Below are positions 46,468-55,635 of a stretch of 64,000 bases of DNA, piece after piece (the first letter of the stretch is position 1; the number at the start of each line of letters is the position of its first letter). Location of the stretch: contig CAIXIJ010000008.1 of assembly GCA_903919455.1 (NCBI GenBank), positions 1 through 64,000 of the forward strand, read 5' to 3'. Source of the DNA: an uncultured Acidimicrobiaceae bacterium (lineage in GTDB: Bacteria; Actinomycetota; Acidimicrobiia; Acidimicrobiales; Ilumatobacteraceae). A program made the translations under genes and the position numbers. The notes below the pieces were generated by a model. It had not been told where the DNA came from, searched no databases, and saw only the letters and a program-made list of their open reading frames with translations.

Positions 46468-46483
46468 ATACCCTGGGGGGTAT
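46468..46483. promoter_or_regulatory. CsoR/CstR-like palindrome overlapping start of DsbA-like gene
   Basis: ATACCC-TGGG-GGGTAT. Confidence 0.4.
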
Positions 46484-47117
46484 GAACCCAGCCCCTGGCC
46501 CCACCATCGAAGTGTTCGCCGACATCTGGTGCACCTTCGCTCACGTGGGTCTGCGGTCGGTCGCAGAACATCGCCGACGCCTCGGACGCGACGATGTGGT
46601 CATCAATGTGCGCGCCTGGCCGCTTGAACTGGTGAACCAGGCACCAATGGATGTCGCCAAGGCCGCCGAACACGTGGTGGAACTGCGCGAGTACGTCGCC
46701 CCGCACACATTCGCCGGGTTCGACCCCGACCACTTCCCTGCCACCACCCTGCCCGCACTGGCCCTCGTGGCGCGGGCTCAACGCACCGATCCACTACTCG
46801 GGGAACGGGCTTCGTTCGAGGTTCGCGACGCGCTGTTCGAGCGTGGTCAGAACATCGCCGACCCGGCGGTGCTGCAGGCGCTGGCCGGGCAGCTCGGCAT
46901 CCCGATGCCCGATGAAACCGACCACGCAGCAGTGTTGAACGACTGGGAGGCTGGCAAGGCTCGCGGCGTTATCGGTTCACCGCACTTCTTCGCTGCAGGC
47001 CGAGACGAGTTCTGCCCATCGCTGCAGATCACCCGCGCCGATCACGGCCTCACCATCCATCGCAACGCTGAACGGCTCGGCGGCTTCCTCAACGCCGCCT
47101 TCGCCGAACTGCGCTGA
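46482..47117 (+). CDS. DsbA/FrnE-like thioredoxin-fold protein
   Basis: IEVFADIWCTFAHVGLRSV…GVIGSPHFFAAG. Confidence 0.85.
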   Translation: MNPAPGPTIEVFADIWCTFAHVGLRSVAEHRRRLGRDDVVINVRAWPLELVNQAPMDVAKAAEHVVELREYVAPHTFAGFDPDHFPATTLPALALVARAQRTDPLLGERASFEVRDALFERGQNIADPAVLQALAGQLGIPMPDETDHAAVLNDWEAGKARGVIGSPHFFAAGRDEFCPSLQITRADHGLTIHRNAERLGGFLNAAFAELR

Positions 47118-47159
47118 GCACGAGCAGGTACAGTCGGCGGGTCGCCACAGGAGGCATCG

Positions 47160-47594
47160 ATGGCACGCGTCAGCACCTATCTCAACTTCATGGGAAACAC
47201 CGAAGCGGCATTCACCTTCTACAAAGGCGTCTTCGGCACGGAGTTCATCGGCGAGATCCAGCGCATGGGCGACGTGCCATCGAACCCCGACATGCCACCG
47301 CTGAGCGTTGAAGAGCAGCACATGGTGATGCACGTGAAGTTGCCCATCATGGGCGGGCATGTGCTCATGGGTACCGACATGATCGAGTCGATGGGCCACC
47401 ACCTACGCATCGGCAACAACACCACGGTGATGCTCGAACCCGACGACCGCGGCGAAGCCGACCGTTTGTTCAGCGCCCTGTCGCAAGACAGCACCGAATC
47501 GGCCGGAATGATGGAGATGTTCTGGGGCGCGTACTGGGGCGTGTGCCTCGACCAGTTCGGCATCCGCTGGATGATCAACGTCGATCCGGAATGA
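47160..47594 (+). CDS. VOC/PhnB-like family protein
   Basis: VSTYLNFMGNTEAAFTFYKGVFGTEF…WGAYWGVCLDQFGIRWMIN. Confidence 0.9.
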   Translation: MARVSTYLNFMGNTEAAFTFYKGVFGTEFIGEIQRMGDVPSNPDMPPLSVEEQHMVMHVKLPIMGGHVLMGTDMIESMGHHLRIGNNTTVMLEPDDRGEADRLFSALSQDSTESAGMMEMFWGAYWGVCLDQFGIRWMINVDPE

Positions 47595-48319
47595 TTCGCA
47601 CCATCGCCATCGTCATGGCCATGCATGACGAGGCTGCACCGGTCGTGAGCGCACTGGGCGCAACACCCGTATCAGCGCCCGCCGGTCGCCCCCACCAGTG
47701 GTATCTCGCGCAGCGAGCGGGTGCTCGCGTCGTCATCTCGGTGAACGGTGCCGACCGTCGCTTCGGCGTGGAGGGCGTGGGCCCCGAGCCCGCCGTGATG
47801 AACACGGTGGCCACCATCGAACGATTCCTGCCCGATCTCGTGGTGTCGGCGGGAACCGCCGGTGGTTGGGCCGCGCGCGGCGCCAGCATCGGCAAGGTGT
47901 ACCTGTCGTACCCGCACGTGGTGCGACACGACCGTCGGATCGCCATCGAGGGTTACCAGGAGTACGGCGAGGGTCGCTTCCCCGTCGTTCCCATGCGCGC
48001 GGTGGCAGCCGACATCGGAGCCGAACTCGGCGTGGTCACCACCGGCGGCTCACTCGACGAAACCGCCGAAGACATCGCCATCATGGCCACTCTTGACGCC
48101 CGCGCCAAGGAGATGGAAGCGGCCAGCGTTGCCTGGGTGTGCGAAACATTGCAGGTGCCCTTCGTGGCGCTGAAGACCATCACCGATCTCGCCGACGCTC
48201 ATGCCACGGCAGCGGATCAGTTCCTCGAGAACCTGCACACCGCCTCGGCGCAACTCACCGAACACCTCGTGCTGTTCGTGGATCGCGTCGCCGGACGTTC
48301 GGTTGACGAGCTGGACTGA
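47591..48319 (+). CDS. 5'-methylthioadenosine/S-adenosylhomocysteine nucleosidase-like protein
   Basis: AMHDEAAPVV, VSAGTAGGW, KEMEAASVAWVC…LKTITDLAD. Confidence 0.85.
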   Translation: MIRTIAIVMAMHDEAAPVVSALGATPVSAPAGRPHQWYLAQRAGARVVISVNGADRRFGVEGVGPEPAVMNTVATIERFLPDLVVSAGTAGGWAARGASIGKVYLSYPHVVRHDRRIAIEGYQEYGEGRFPVVPMRAVAADIGAELGVVTTGGSLDETAEDIAIMATLDARAKEMEAASVAWVCETLQVPFVALKTITDLADAHATAADQFLENLHTASAQLTEHLVLFVDRVAGRSVDELD

Positions 48320-48337
48320 CAACCAGGCCTCTGAAGG

Positions 48338-50686
48338 TCAGCCTCGCGGGTCGCGACGCAGAACCGACACCAGGTCGTCCACCGTGGAGGGCTTGGGCAC
48401 GAACGCATCGGCACCGGCTGCCGCGGCAGCGGCCCTCGATGCATCGCCCACCTCGCCAGTCATGATGGCCACTACCGGCTGACGCCCGCCCCGAGCGCGC
48501 AGTTGGCGGGTCATCTCGAGGCCGCTGATACCGGGGAGCCTCACATCGGCGAAGACCGTGTCGAACCGCTGATCCGCAAGCATCTGCAGCGCTTGCTCGC
48601 CGGACACGGCCGTCGCCACCTCGGCGCCAAGATCGGCGAGCAGGAACTTCGCAGCAAGGCGATTCAGTGGCTCGTCGTCGACGATGAGTACGTGGCGTCG
48701 GGGCACCTCGCGTCGGGGTGCCACGATCTGCGTAACCGGCGCACCATCAGCACTGAGTGGAATGTCGATCCAGAAGAGGGACCCGCCTCCAGCCCGCGGG
48801 GCGGCCCCCGTGGATCCGCCCATCGCCGTAGCGATACCCGTCACGATGGCGAGGCCGAGCCCAACGCCCGGCATCTCGCTCTCGTGATCCTGACGCCCAC
48901 GCTCGAAAGGCCGAAAGAGCCGAGCGACGTCGTCGGAGGAAATGCCCGAACCCGTGTCGCTCACGTTCAGGCGAACCATGGAGTCGTCGGCCGCGGATGC
49001 ATCCACCGTCACCGCGCCGGACGCAGTGTGCTTGCACGCGTTGGACAGCAGGTTGGTCAATGCCTGTCGAATCCGGTCGGCATCGCCCACCACGTAGCGA
49101 AGGTTCGACGGCACGTCGGAGCCGCTGACCTCCACCCCCGGCTGGGTCAGTTGTCGCGCCATGAAGACTGCGTCGTCGATGATCGGAACGATGTCCACCA
49201 CATCGGCGCGCACCGACAGGGTGCCGAGTTCGAGTTGCGAAGCATCCAGCAGATCATCGACCACACGTCGCATCACTCCCGCGAGCCTGGAAATGGCTTC
49301 CACATCGTCGGCGATCTCCCGGGGAACACGGCGAGACAGAAGGTGATCGGAGAACGCAGCCAGACCTTGGAGCGGGTTGCGCAGTTCATGCCCCACCTGG
49401 GCCACCAACGCCAACCGCTCGCGGAGTTCCTCTTGCGCCTGATGGCGGCGTGCCTCGAGTTCGATTTCCAGGCGCTTGCGCTCATCGATGTTGCGGACTG
49501 TCAGGACGACCGCGCCAACCTCGGGGTCGTCGAGCAAGTTGTTGCCCGAGACCTCCAACCATGCGTAGTCGCCGTTCGCACGCAGAGCTCGAAACTCGAA
49601 CCAGCCGGTCTGCGCGCCCGGCTCAGCTGCCAGGGTGGAGTAGACGACGCCCACCGTCGCTCGGTCATCGGGGTGCACCAGTTCGCCAAGGCGCTCCCCC
49701 ATGAAACCCGCAGAACCGCCGTAGCCGAGCCCGGGTAGCTGCGCAGACGCTTCGATCAGCCGCGCGGAATCATCCAGCATCAGTACCGCGTCCTGGAAGT
49801 TCGACACCATCACCCGGTTGCGGCGTTCGCTCAGTCGCAGTTCTGCTTCAATACGCACCCGGTCGGTGATGTCCTGGCCCATGGAGAAGATCGACACCAC
49901 ATTGCCCATTTCATCGCGCACCGGTGTGTTGGCCCACTCGACCACCAGTCCGCTCGAGTAGACGCGCTGCTCTCGCTGCAGCGGTGCCTCGGACAAGGCC
50001 CGTTCGACCACGAGCCCTCTGCTCTCGAGCGAACCCCCTCCGTAGAGCTCATCAAGCTGACGCCCCGCCACGTTCTCATCCCAGCCGAAGGACTCGCGAC
50101 ACGACCGATTGCAGAACAGCAAGGTGCCATCGACCGCCCACTCCAACATCAGCTCGTGCTGGTCTTCGAAGGCCTCCCACAACAGCCGGTACCGATCGGC
50201 GCCTGCAGCACTCGAACCGGAGAACATGGCAACCATGCCGACGATCTGCCCGTCGGCAGCACGGGCCGGCCACGTGCGCAGGTTGGCCATCACCGTGCCA
50301 CCATCGAGCCGTTGGAAACGATGATGAACCGGCTGCGAATTCATCACGCCATCGCGAGCGAGTTGGAGGTAATGGTCAGGCCAGACGGTGCCGAGCGAAT
50401 CACCGAAACTGCTTGCTGTGATACTCGGTTGGGCGGCAGGGTCCCACCCGAACAGCGACGCGAACGCGGGGTTCGCAGAAGCCACCCGACCATCAAGAGC
50501 CACCAGCGCGACGGGAACAGGAATCTGGTCGGTGGGCAGCGATGTGAGTTCGGACGCACGGTCGAAGCTGATCCTTCGCAAGCTAGTGGAAGGTCTCGCA
50601 TCGTCCACGCTGAGGCTCAGAATAACGGTGTAAAGCTCGGACAGATCCTCGCGACCTTGCCGCTGTAGGCAGCATGCGGCCCACAT
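48338..50686 (-). CDS. PAS-domain hybrid sensor histidine kinase/response regulator
   Basis: PAS repeats, H-box LVAQVGHELRNPLQGLA, REC domain DTVFADVRLPGISGLEM; paralogue of 24534..26798; start approximate. Confidence 0.9.
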   Translation of the reverse strand: MWAACCLQRQGREDLSELYTVILSLSVDDARPSTSLRRISFDRASELTSLPTDQIPVPVALVALDGRVASANPAFASLFGWDPAAQPSITASSFGDSLGTVWPDHYLQLARDGVMNSQPVHHRFQRLDGGTVMANLRTWPARAADGQIVGMVAMFSGSSAAGADRYRLLWEAFEDQHELMLEWAVDGTLLFCNRSCRESFGWDENVAGRQLDELYGGGSLESRGLVVERALSEAPLQREQRVYSSGLVVEWANTPVRDEMGNVVSIFSMGQDITDRVRIEAELRLSERRNRVMVSNFQDAVLMLDDSARLIEASAQLPGLGYGGSAGFMGERLGELVHPDDRATVGVVYSTLAAEPGAQTGWFEFRALRANGDYAWLEVSGNNLLDDPEVGAVVLTVRNIDERKRLEIELEARRHQAQEELRERLALVAQVGHELRNPLQGLAAFSDHLLSRRVPREIADDVEAISRLAGVMRRVVDDLLDASQLELGTLSVRADVVDIVPIIDDAVFMARQLTQPGVEVSGSDVPSNLRYVVGDADRIRQALTNLLSNACKHTASGAVTVDASAADDSMVRLNVSDTGSGISSDDVARLFRPFERGRQDHESEMPGVGLGLAIVTGIATAMGGSTGAAPRAGGGSLFWIDIPLSADGAPVTQIVAPRREVPRRHVLIVDDEPLNRLAAKFLLADLGAEVATAVSGEQALQMLADQRFDTVFADVRLPGISGLEMTRQLRARGGRQPVVAIMTGEVGDASRAAAAAAGADAFVPKPSTVDDLVSVLRRDPRG

Positions 50687-50711
50687 CGTTCCCTGCGCGT
50701 ACCCTGCACGG

Positions 50712-51653
50712 ATGGACTTGGTACCCGTCATCGACATCGGCGACCCACACAGCGCATCGCTGGCAGCACTCGATACCGCCTGTCGCGACCACGGGTTCTT
50801 CCTCATCGAGGGCCACGGCCTCGACGACGTGATAGCGAACACCTTCCGGGCCGCCCGCCGGTTCTTCGACGCCGACCGTTCAGTGAAAGACCCCATCCGG
50901 CGCGACGCCGTCAACCCACTGGGCTACAACGACCGCGAACTCACCAAGCGACGCAGAGATCACAAGGAAGTGTTCGACTTCCTCGACCCCGACGACGTTC
51001 GCGCCGACGCATACAACCGTTGGCCCGACGGCGTGCACGAGTTTCGCCAAGCGTTGCGCACCCACTTCGACGCCTGCAGTGCACTGGCCGACCGCACGCT
51101 CACGTTGGTGCTCGATGCGTTGCAGTTGCCACGCGAGGAGGCCGACACACACCGGGGCGACCGCACACGGTCCAGCATGCGGCTGAACCACTACACGATG
51201 GGCGACCCGGTGGCCGCCGACGAGCGTGGCGACCTCGCCGAACTCGGTGCTGTGGCGTTGGGTCACCACACCGACAGTGGCGTGCTGACGTTGCTGATCC
51301 AGGACGACGTGGGTGGCCTGCAAGCGCATTCCGAGCAACACGGATGGATCGATGTGGCACCGTGCCCCGGCACGATCGTGGTGAACCTCGCCGACTGCAT
51401 GCAGGTGTGGACGAACGACCGCTACCGGGCTGCACTGCACCGAGTGCTGCCGATGACGACGAGCACGCGGATGAGCATCCCGTACTTCTTCAACCCGCCG
51501 AACGACTGCGTGGTGGAACCCATCCCCGATGCAACGGATGGTGCACCGCGCTATCGACCGTTCGCCTTCCGCGACTTCATCGCCGCGCGCGGGGCCGACA
51601 ACTACGCCGACCTCGGCGCCGACGACACACAGATCAGCGACTTCCGTATCTGA
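50712..51653 (+). CDS. isopenicillin-N-synthase-like 2OG-Fe(II) oxygenase
   Basis: VPVIDIGD, HHTDSGVLTLLIQDDVGGLQ, HRVLP…RMSIPYFFNP. Confidence 0.9.
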   Translation: MDLVPVIDIGDPHSASLAALDTACRDHGFFLIEGHGLDDVIANTFRAARRFFDADRSVKDPIRRDAVNPLGYNDRELTKRRRDHKEVFDFLDPDDVRADAYNRWPDGVHEFRQALRTHFDACSALADRTLTLVLDALQLPREEADTHRGDRTRSSMRLNHYTMGDPVAADERGDLAELGAVALGHHTDSGVLTLLIQDDVGGLQAHSEQHGWIDVAPCPGTIVVNLADCMQVWTNDRYRAALHRVLPMTTSTRMSIPYFFNPPNDCVVEPIPDATDGAPRYRPFAFRDFIAARGADNYADLGADDTQISDFRI

Positions 51654-51666
51654 CCTGAAACCCGGG

Positions 51667-52179
51667 TCAGTAGGGGTCCACCGGGGGCGCTTCCGCTGCG
51701 GCTCCCGTCATGCGGGCTTTGGCGCTCTGCCCGCGCTGCCGAGCCGGCACAGCCCCGGTAACAGCCGCCAGACCCATGGTGGGCGTGTTGCCGTACACGG
51801 TCTCCACCGTTGCATCCGACAGCACGATGGTCTCGTGGTAGATGCCCACCGAGCCGTTGTCGCGCACGTTCTTGTTGAACGCCCGCCACGCAGGCAGGTG
51901 CTCCGCCGAACCCGACTTCGAATACGCCTCGAGCTTCTCGAACGACTCCCAGTACTGCCACACCAAGATGGTTCGGCCCGACAGGAACGTGCGTGGCGTA
52001 CCCACCAGGCCGAGGCTGGGGTTCTTCTGCAGTTCGATGAGCATGCGCGGCATGGCGGTCACCACGGGCAGCCACTTCCACGGCTTCCACAGTTGGTTGA
52101 AGCGCATCCCGATGAGGAACAGCACCTTGCCGTCCGCCCCCACATCGGCGGAATACCGGCCCTTGTTGATCGTTGCCAT
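51667..52179 (-). CDS. DUF4188-like monooxygenase-fold protein
   Basis: VLFLIGMRFNQLWKPWKWLPVVTAMPRMLIEL…LVWQYWESFEKLEAY. Confidence 0.78.
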   Translation of the reverse strand: MATINKGRYSADVGADGKVLFLIGMRFNQLWKPWKWLPVVTAMPRMLIELQKNPSLGLVGTPRTFLSGRTILVWQYWESFEKLEAYSKSGSAEHLPAWRAFNKNVRDNGSVGIYHETIVLSDATVETVYGNTPTMGLAAVTGAVPARQRGQSAKARMTGAAAEAPPVDPY

Positions 52180-52219
52180 CGTTGCTCCCCGAGTTCCCTG
52201 TCCCGCACATGTGTACGGT

Positions 52220-52244
52220 GTTCACATTATCCAGTGATGTGAAC
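52220..52244. promoter_or_regulatory. TetR-type operator candidate in divergent promoter
   Basis: GTTCACAT-N9-ATGTGAAC. Confidence 0.55.
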
Positions 52245-52274
52245 GCTGTCAACATCGTGTGAGAGACTTCCGGC

Positions 52275-52871
52275 ATGGCAGCCAAGCCGTACCACCACGG
52301 CGATCTCGAACGGGCACTCCTCGACGCAGCGATCGATGTCGTCCGCTCCGACGGCATCGCTGCGCTGTCACTGCGCGACCTCACGAAGGCTGTCGGCGTC
52401 ACGCCCTCGGCGGCCTACCGCCACTTCCCCAGCCGTGACCATGTGATCGCTGCGGTCGCCATGCTGTCGCGAGAGGATCTCGCCCGCCACATGCTTGCGG
52501 CTCGCGACGTCGTGCCCGCCAGAGGTTCGGCGCAGCGTCGGTCGGTCGCGAGGTTCGAGGCGATCGGCCACGCCTACGTCGAGTTCGCGATCGCGCACCC
52601 CACCGTGTTCGAAGCGGCGTTCACCGCCTGCCCCGTACAACTCGAACGCACGGAAGACCCCCGAGCGTGGGAAGTGCTCACGCTCGCCATCGATGAGATG
52701 ACGTTGGCCGGGGCGATTCCGGCATCTCGCCGCAAGGACGCTCCGATTATCGCCTGGGCCGGAGTGCACGGCCTTGCCAACATCCTCACTGGTGCCGCGG
52801 TGCCGCCGGGCATGGAGGCCGACGGCCAGATCGCCGCCGTCGTAAAGGGCATCTACCGGTCCATCAGCTGA
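52275..52871 (+). CDS. TetR/AcrR family transcriptional regulator
   Basis: HTH: GIAALSLRDLTKAVGVTPSAAYRHFPSRDHVIAAV. Confidence 0.92.
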   Translation: MAAKPYHHGDLERALLDAAIDVVRSDGIAALSLRDLTKAVGVTPSAAYRHFPSRDHVIAAVAMLSREDLARHMLAARDVVPARGSAQRRSVARFEAIGHAYVEFAIAHPTVFEAAFTACPVQLERTEDPRAWEVLTLAIDEMTLAGAIPASRRKDAPIIAWAGVHGLANILTGAAVPPGMEADGQIAAVVKGIYRSIS

Positions 52872-52890
52872 ACCTCAGCGCACCCGGGCG

Positions 52891-53352
52891 TCAGTCCCGT
52901 TCCACCTGCTGCAGGCCGCCCTTCGGCGTCCACCATTGCACGACCAATCTGGTGCCATCGGCGTTGAGGCGGGTGAGCACCACGTTGTCCAGGTCCACGA
53001 CGAACTGCTCACCTGACGGTTGCCCGTCGCCACCGATCGCGCCCGCCGATACGGCACGACCAGCCACCTTGGCCTCGCCGGGCCAGTCTGCCTCGTTGCC
53101 TTCCACCGGGTCGACGGTGGGGCCGTGCAGCGCGCAACGGGGATCGCGCTGCACATCAGCCAACTTCTGCGCACCCGGCATCGAGCCGAACTGCAATTGA
53201 TCGGCCACAAACTCGCACTCGATGCCTGAGATGCGCGGTGAACCATCGGCACGCAACGTCGCCATGGTTTTGTGGCGGCGACTGTTGAACAGGTGCTCGA
53301 CGGTGGACGCCATGTCGGGTTGCTGCGCTCGAAACTCACCCCATGAGGCCAT
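52891..53352 (-). CDS. pyridoxamine 5'-phosphate oxidase family protein
   Basis: HKTMATLRADGSPRISGIECEFVADQLQFGSMPGAQKLADVQRDPRCALH. Confidence 0.85.
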   Translation of the reverse strand: MASWGEFRAQQPDMASTVEHLFNSRRHKTMATLRADGSPRISGIECEFVADQLQFGSMPGAQKLADVQRDPRCALHGPTVDPVEGNEADWPGEAKVAGRAVSAGAIGGDGQPSGEQFVVDLDNVVLTRLNADGTRLVVQWWTPKGGLQQVERD

Positions 53353-53359
53353 GCTGGAC

Positions 53360-53671
53360 TCAGGCGTCGCGCTCGAAACGATGCGCGTACGTCACATCGG
53401 CCACCTGGATGGCGTACTCCGCATAGAAGCGATCGATGCCGGCAGCCTGCGCCTCCCGGTGCTCGGGGTAGTCGCGCCAGGCATCGTGCGAGGCGCGATC
53501 GGCGAACGTGACCAGCGTGACGCGCTCGCCGTCGTCGGCCGTGAACGCCTTGTGCTCCACATAGCCCGGCATCGTGCGAGCCAGCCGCGACATTTCGACC
53601 GCCACATCGCGGTACTCGGGCGCGGCGTCGGCGCGAAGTCGGTTCCGGAAGACCGTGATCACCTGTGGCAT
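53360..53671 (-). CDS. antibiotic biosynthesis monooxygenase family protein
   Basis: VITVFRNRLRADAAPEYRDVAVEMSRLARTMPGYVEHKAF. Confidence 0.85.
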   Translation of the reverse strand: MPQVITVFRNRLRADAAPEYRDVAVEMSRLARTMPGYVEHKAFTADDGERVTLVTFADRASHDAWRDYPEHREAQAAGIDRFYAEYAIQVADVTYAHRFERDA

Positions 53672-53722
53672 CCGCCGGAGCCTAAGCGCCCCAGACACGC
53701 CACGTGGTCAGGGGGCCTCAGG

Positions 53723-54244
53723 TCAGGGCAGGGTGGTTTGGCCGGCCGCGGCGCGCAACTCCTGGTCGTCGGTGATGCCCTGCCGGGCCGCCTCGTACGC
53801 CGCGATGATCTGTTCGAACTCGAGTGTGTACACGAGGCAGAACTCGTTGCCGAACGGGTCCTGCATCACGGCCCAATCGATGACCGGTGGCTCGTCGGAG
53901 GTGGCCGTCGGCCGTGGGTACAGGCTCGGTGGCTTCTTCAGTGTGCCGCCGAGCGCCAGGATGTCGACGATCGCCGCATCGACGCCATGGTTCGGCGTGA
54001 TGTCGATGTGCACACAGTTCGTGTCGTGATGGGTCGGCACCGTTGTCTGGATGGGCGCGTGATCGGTGTGGATGAGGATGATCTCGTGCTTTCGCGGCTC
54101 GTTCGTGCCGAGGTAGACCATCCAGTTGCGCTGCCAGTAGCGATACTCGAGCACCTCGTAGCCGGTGAGGGCCGACCAGAACCGGCACGCAACGTCGTGG
54201 TCGGTGACGTTGATCGCCACACATCGCATCGTCCCGATACTCAT
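53723..54244 (-). CDS. VOC family protein
   Basis: CVAINVTDHDVACRFWSALTGYEV…VIDWAVMQDPFGNEFCLVY. Confidence 0.9.
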   Translation of the reverse strand: MSIGTMRCVAINVTDHDVACRFWSALTGYEVLEYRYWQRNWMVYLGTNEPRKHEIILIHTDHAPIQTTVPTHHDTNCVHIDITPNHGVDAAIVDILALGGTLKKPPSLYPRPTATSDEPPVIDWAVMQDPFGNEFCLVYTLEFEQIIAAYEAARQGITDDQELRAAAGQTTLP

Positions 54245-54285
54245 TACAGTGTCCCTCCAGACCTCGCCGACATCACCGGCCCAAT

Positions 54286-54301
54286 ACTCCTATTGAGAGT
54301 A
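54286..54301. promoter_or_regulatory. PadR-operator candidate, copy 1
   Basis: ACTCCTATTGAGAGTA between divergent VOC and padR genes; matches 57096-57111 at 13/16. Confidence 0.55.
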
Positions 54302-54311
54302 GATTAACAAC

Positions 54312-55010
54312 GTGAAGGTTTCAACAACGACGTACGGCTTACTCGGGTTGCTCGCCGTGCGCTCGTGGACCGGCTACGAGCTCACCCAGCAGATGCGCCG
54401 ATCGCTCCGGTTCGTGTGGTCGTCGTCGGAGGGGCACCTCTACCGAGAGCAGAAGGGTCTGGTCGAACTCGGTTGGGCCGCCGTGGAGGACGAGCAAGCG
54501 GGCGCCCGCACGCGCAAGCGGTACACCATCACCGCAGCCGGCGAGGCAGCGCTCCGCGAATGGTTGACCACTGCCCCGCAGGAACCGCACTTCGAGATCG
54601 AAGGGTTGGTGCGGCTGTTCCACGGCAGCCATGGCAGCGTCGCCGATCTGGCTGCATCAATGGACGCCACGGCCGACGCAGCCCGGGCCATGCTCGATGA
54701 GATGCTCGGCTTCGTCGACGAGTACCTCGCCGATGGCGGACCACTGTGGATGCTCGAACACGGCATCAACGGAGCGACTGCGTCGGAGGCCGGGCCGCCG
54801 GCGGAGTTCGCAGGTCGACCGATGTTCCCCGGCCGACTCCACGTCATCGCCCTTGTCATCGAGTCGACCACCACACTCCTGGCCAGCGTGGAGAGTTTCG
54901 CCCGGTCGACAGCCAGCGAAGTGCGCGGTTGGGCCAGCACCACCGACCCGGCCGCCACCCCGGCGACCCGGGCGCGGCTCGAGGCGGTCCGAAAACGGCA
55001 CCGCCGTTGA
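54312..55010 (+). CDS. PadR family transcriptional regulator
   Basis: TTYGLLGLLAVRSWTGYELTQQMRRSLRFVWSSSEGHLYREQKGLVELGWA. Confidence 0.92.
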   Translation: MKVSTTTYGLLGLLAVRSWTGYELTQQMRRSLRFVWSSSEGHLYREQKGLVELGWAAVEDEQAGARTRKRYTITAAGEAALREWLTTAPQEPHFEIEGLVRLFHGSHGSVADLAASMDATADAARAMLDEMLGFVDEYLADGGPLWMLEHGINGATASEAGPPAEFAGRPMFPGRLHVIALVIESTTTLLASVESFARSTASEVRGWASTTDPAATPATRARLEAVRKRHRR

Positions 55011-55014
55011 TCCA

Positions 55015-55043
55015 TTGACTACTCTTATTGCGACCAATATGCT
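55015..55043 (+). promoter_or_regulatory. sigma70-like promoter of truncated haemoglobin gene
   Basis: TTGACT-17 bp-TATGCT. Confidence 0.45.
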
Positions 55044-55089
55044 CGCAGTTTGAGTACCGACCGGTACTCCTCGACCACAGGAGATCGCC

Positions 55090-55458
55090 ATGGAGCAAGC
55101 ATCGTTGTTCGACCGACTCGGAGGCCGCGAAGGCCTGCACGAGTTGATGGAGAAGATCGTCACCAACCACTTCGCCAACCCGACCGTCTGCACCCGCTAT
55201 GAGAACGCCAAGGCGAGCCGTGCGGAGTTGGTCGAGGGAGCCTTCGAGTTCTTCTGCACCGGTCTCTCGGGCGTGCCCACCTACACCGGTCTGTCGCTCG
55301 TCGATGCCCACCGCGGCATGAACGTCAGCGACCAGGAGTTCGTCGCCGTCATCGACGACATCCTGAAGGCGATGACCGCCCAGGGTGTCGGCGAGCTCGA
55401 GCAGGCTGAGGCGCTGAAGATCCTCTGGGGCATGAAGCCCGAGATCGTCGGCATCTGA
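55090..55458 (+). CDS. group 1 truncated haemoglobin
   Basis: SLFDRLGGREGLHELMEKIVTNHFANP…YTGLSLVDAHRGMNVSDQEF. Confidence 0.9.
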   Translation: MEQASLFDRLGGREGLHELMEKIVTNHFANPTVCTRYENAKASRAELVEGAFEFFCTGLSGVPTYTGLSLVDAHRGMNVSDQEFVAVIDDILKAMTAQGVGELEQAEALKILWGMKPEIVGI

Positions 55459-55466
55459 CTCCCGGC

Positions 55467-55509
55467 GCGGTCACCGAACTGGGCCGCAGCGGCCCACTTC
55501 GGTGACCGC
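55467..55509 (+). terminator. strong stem-loop
   Basis: GCGGTCACCGAACTGGGCCGCAGCGGCCCACTTCGGTGACCGC downstream of trHb. Confidence 0.7.
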
Positions 55510-55635
55510 GTTCCCTACTCGGGTCCGGGCGGGCGGCCGGCGCGTTACCTCATTGGCGCATGCCCAGAAACCTGGTTAGCTTGCCGGCGCCTGCTGCCGC
55601 CCGAGATTGCATCGGGCCACTGGAAGGACGCCCGT

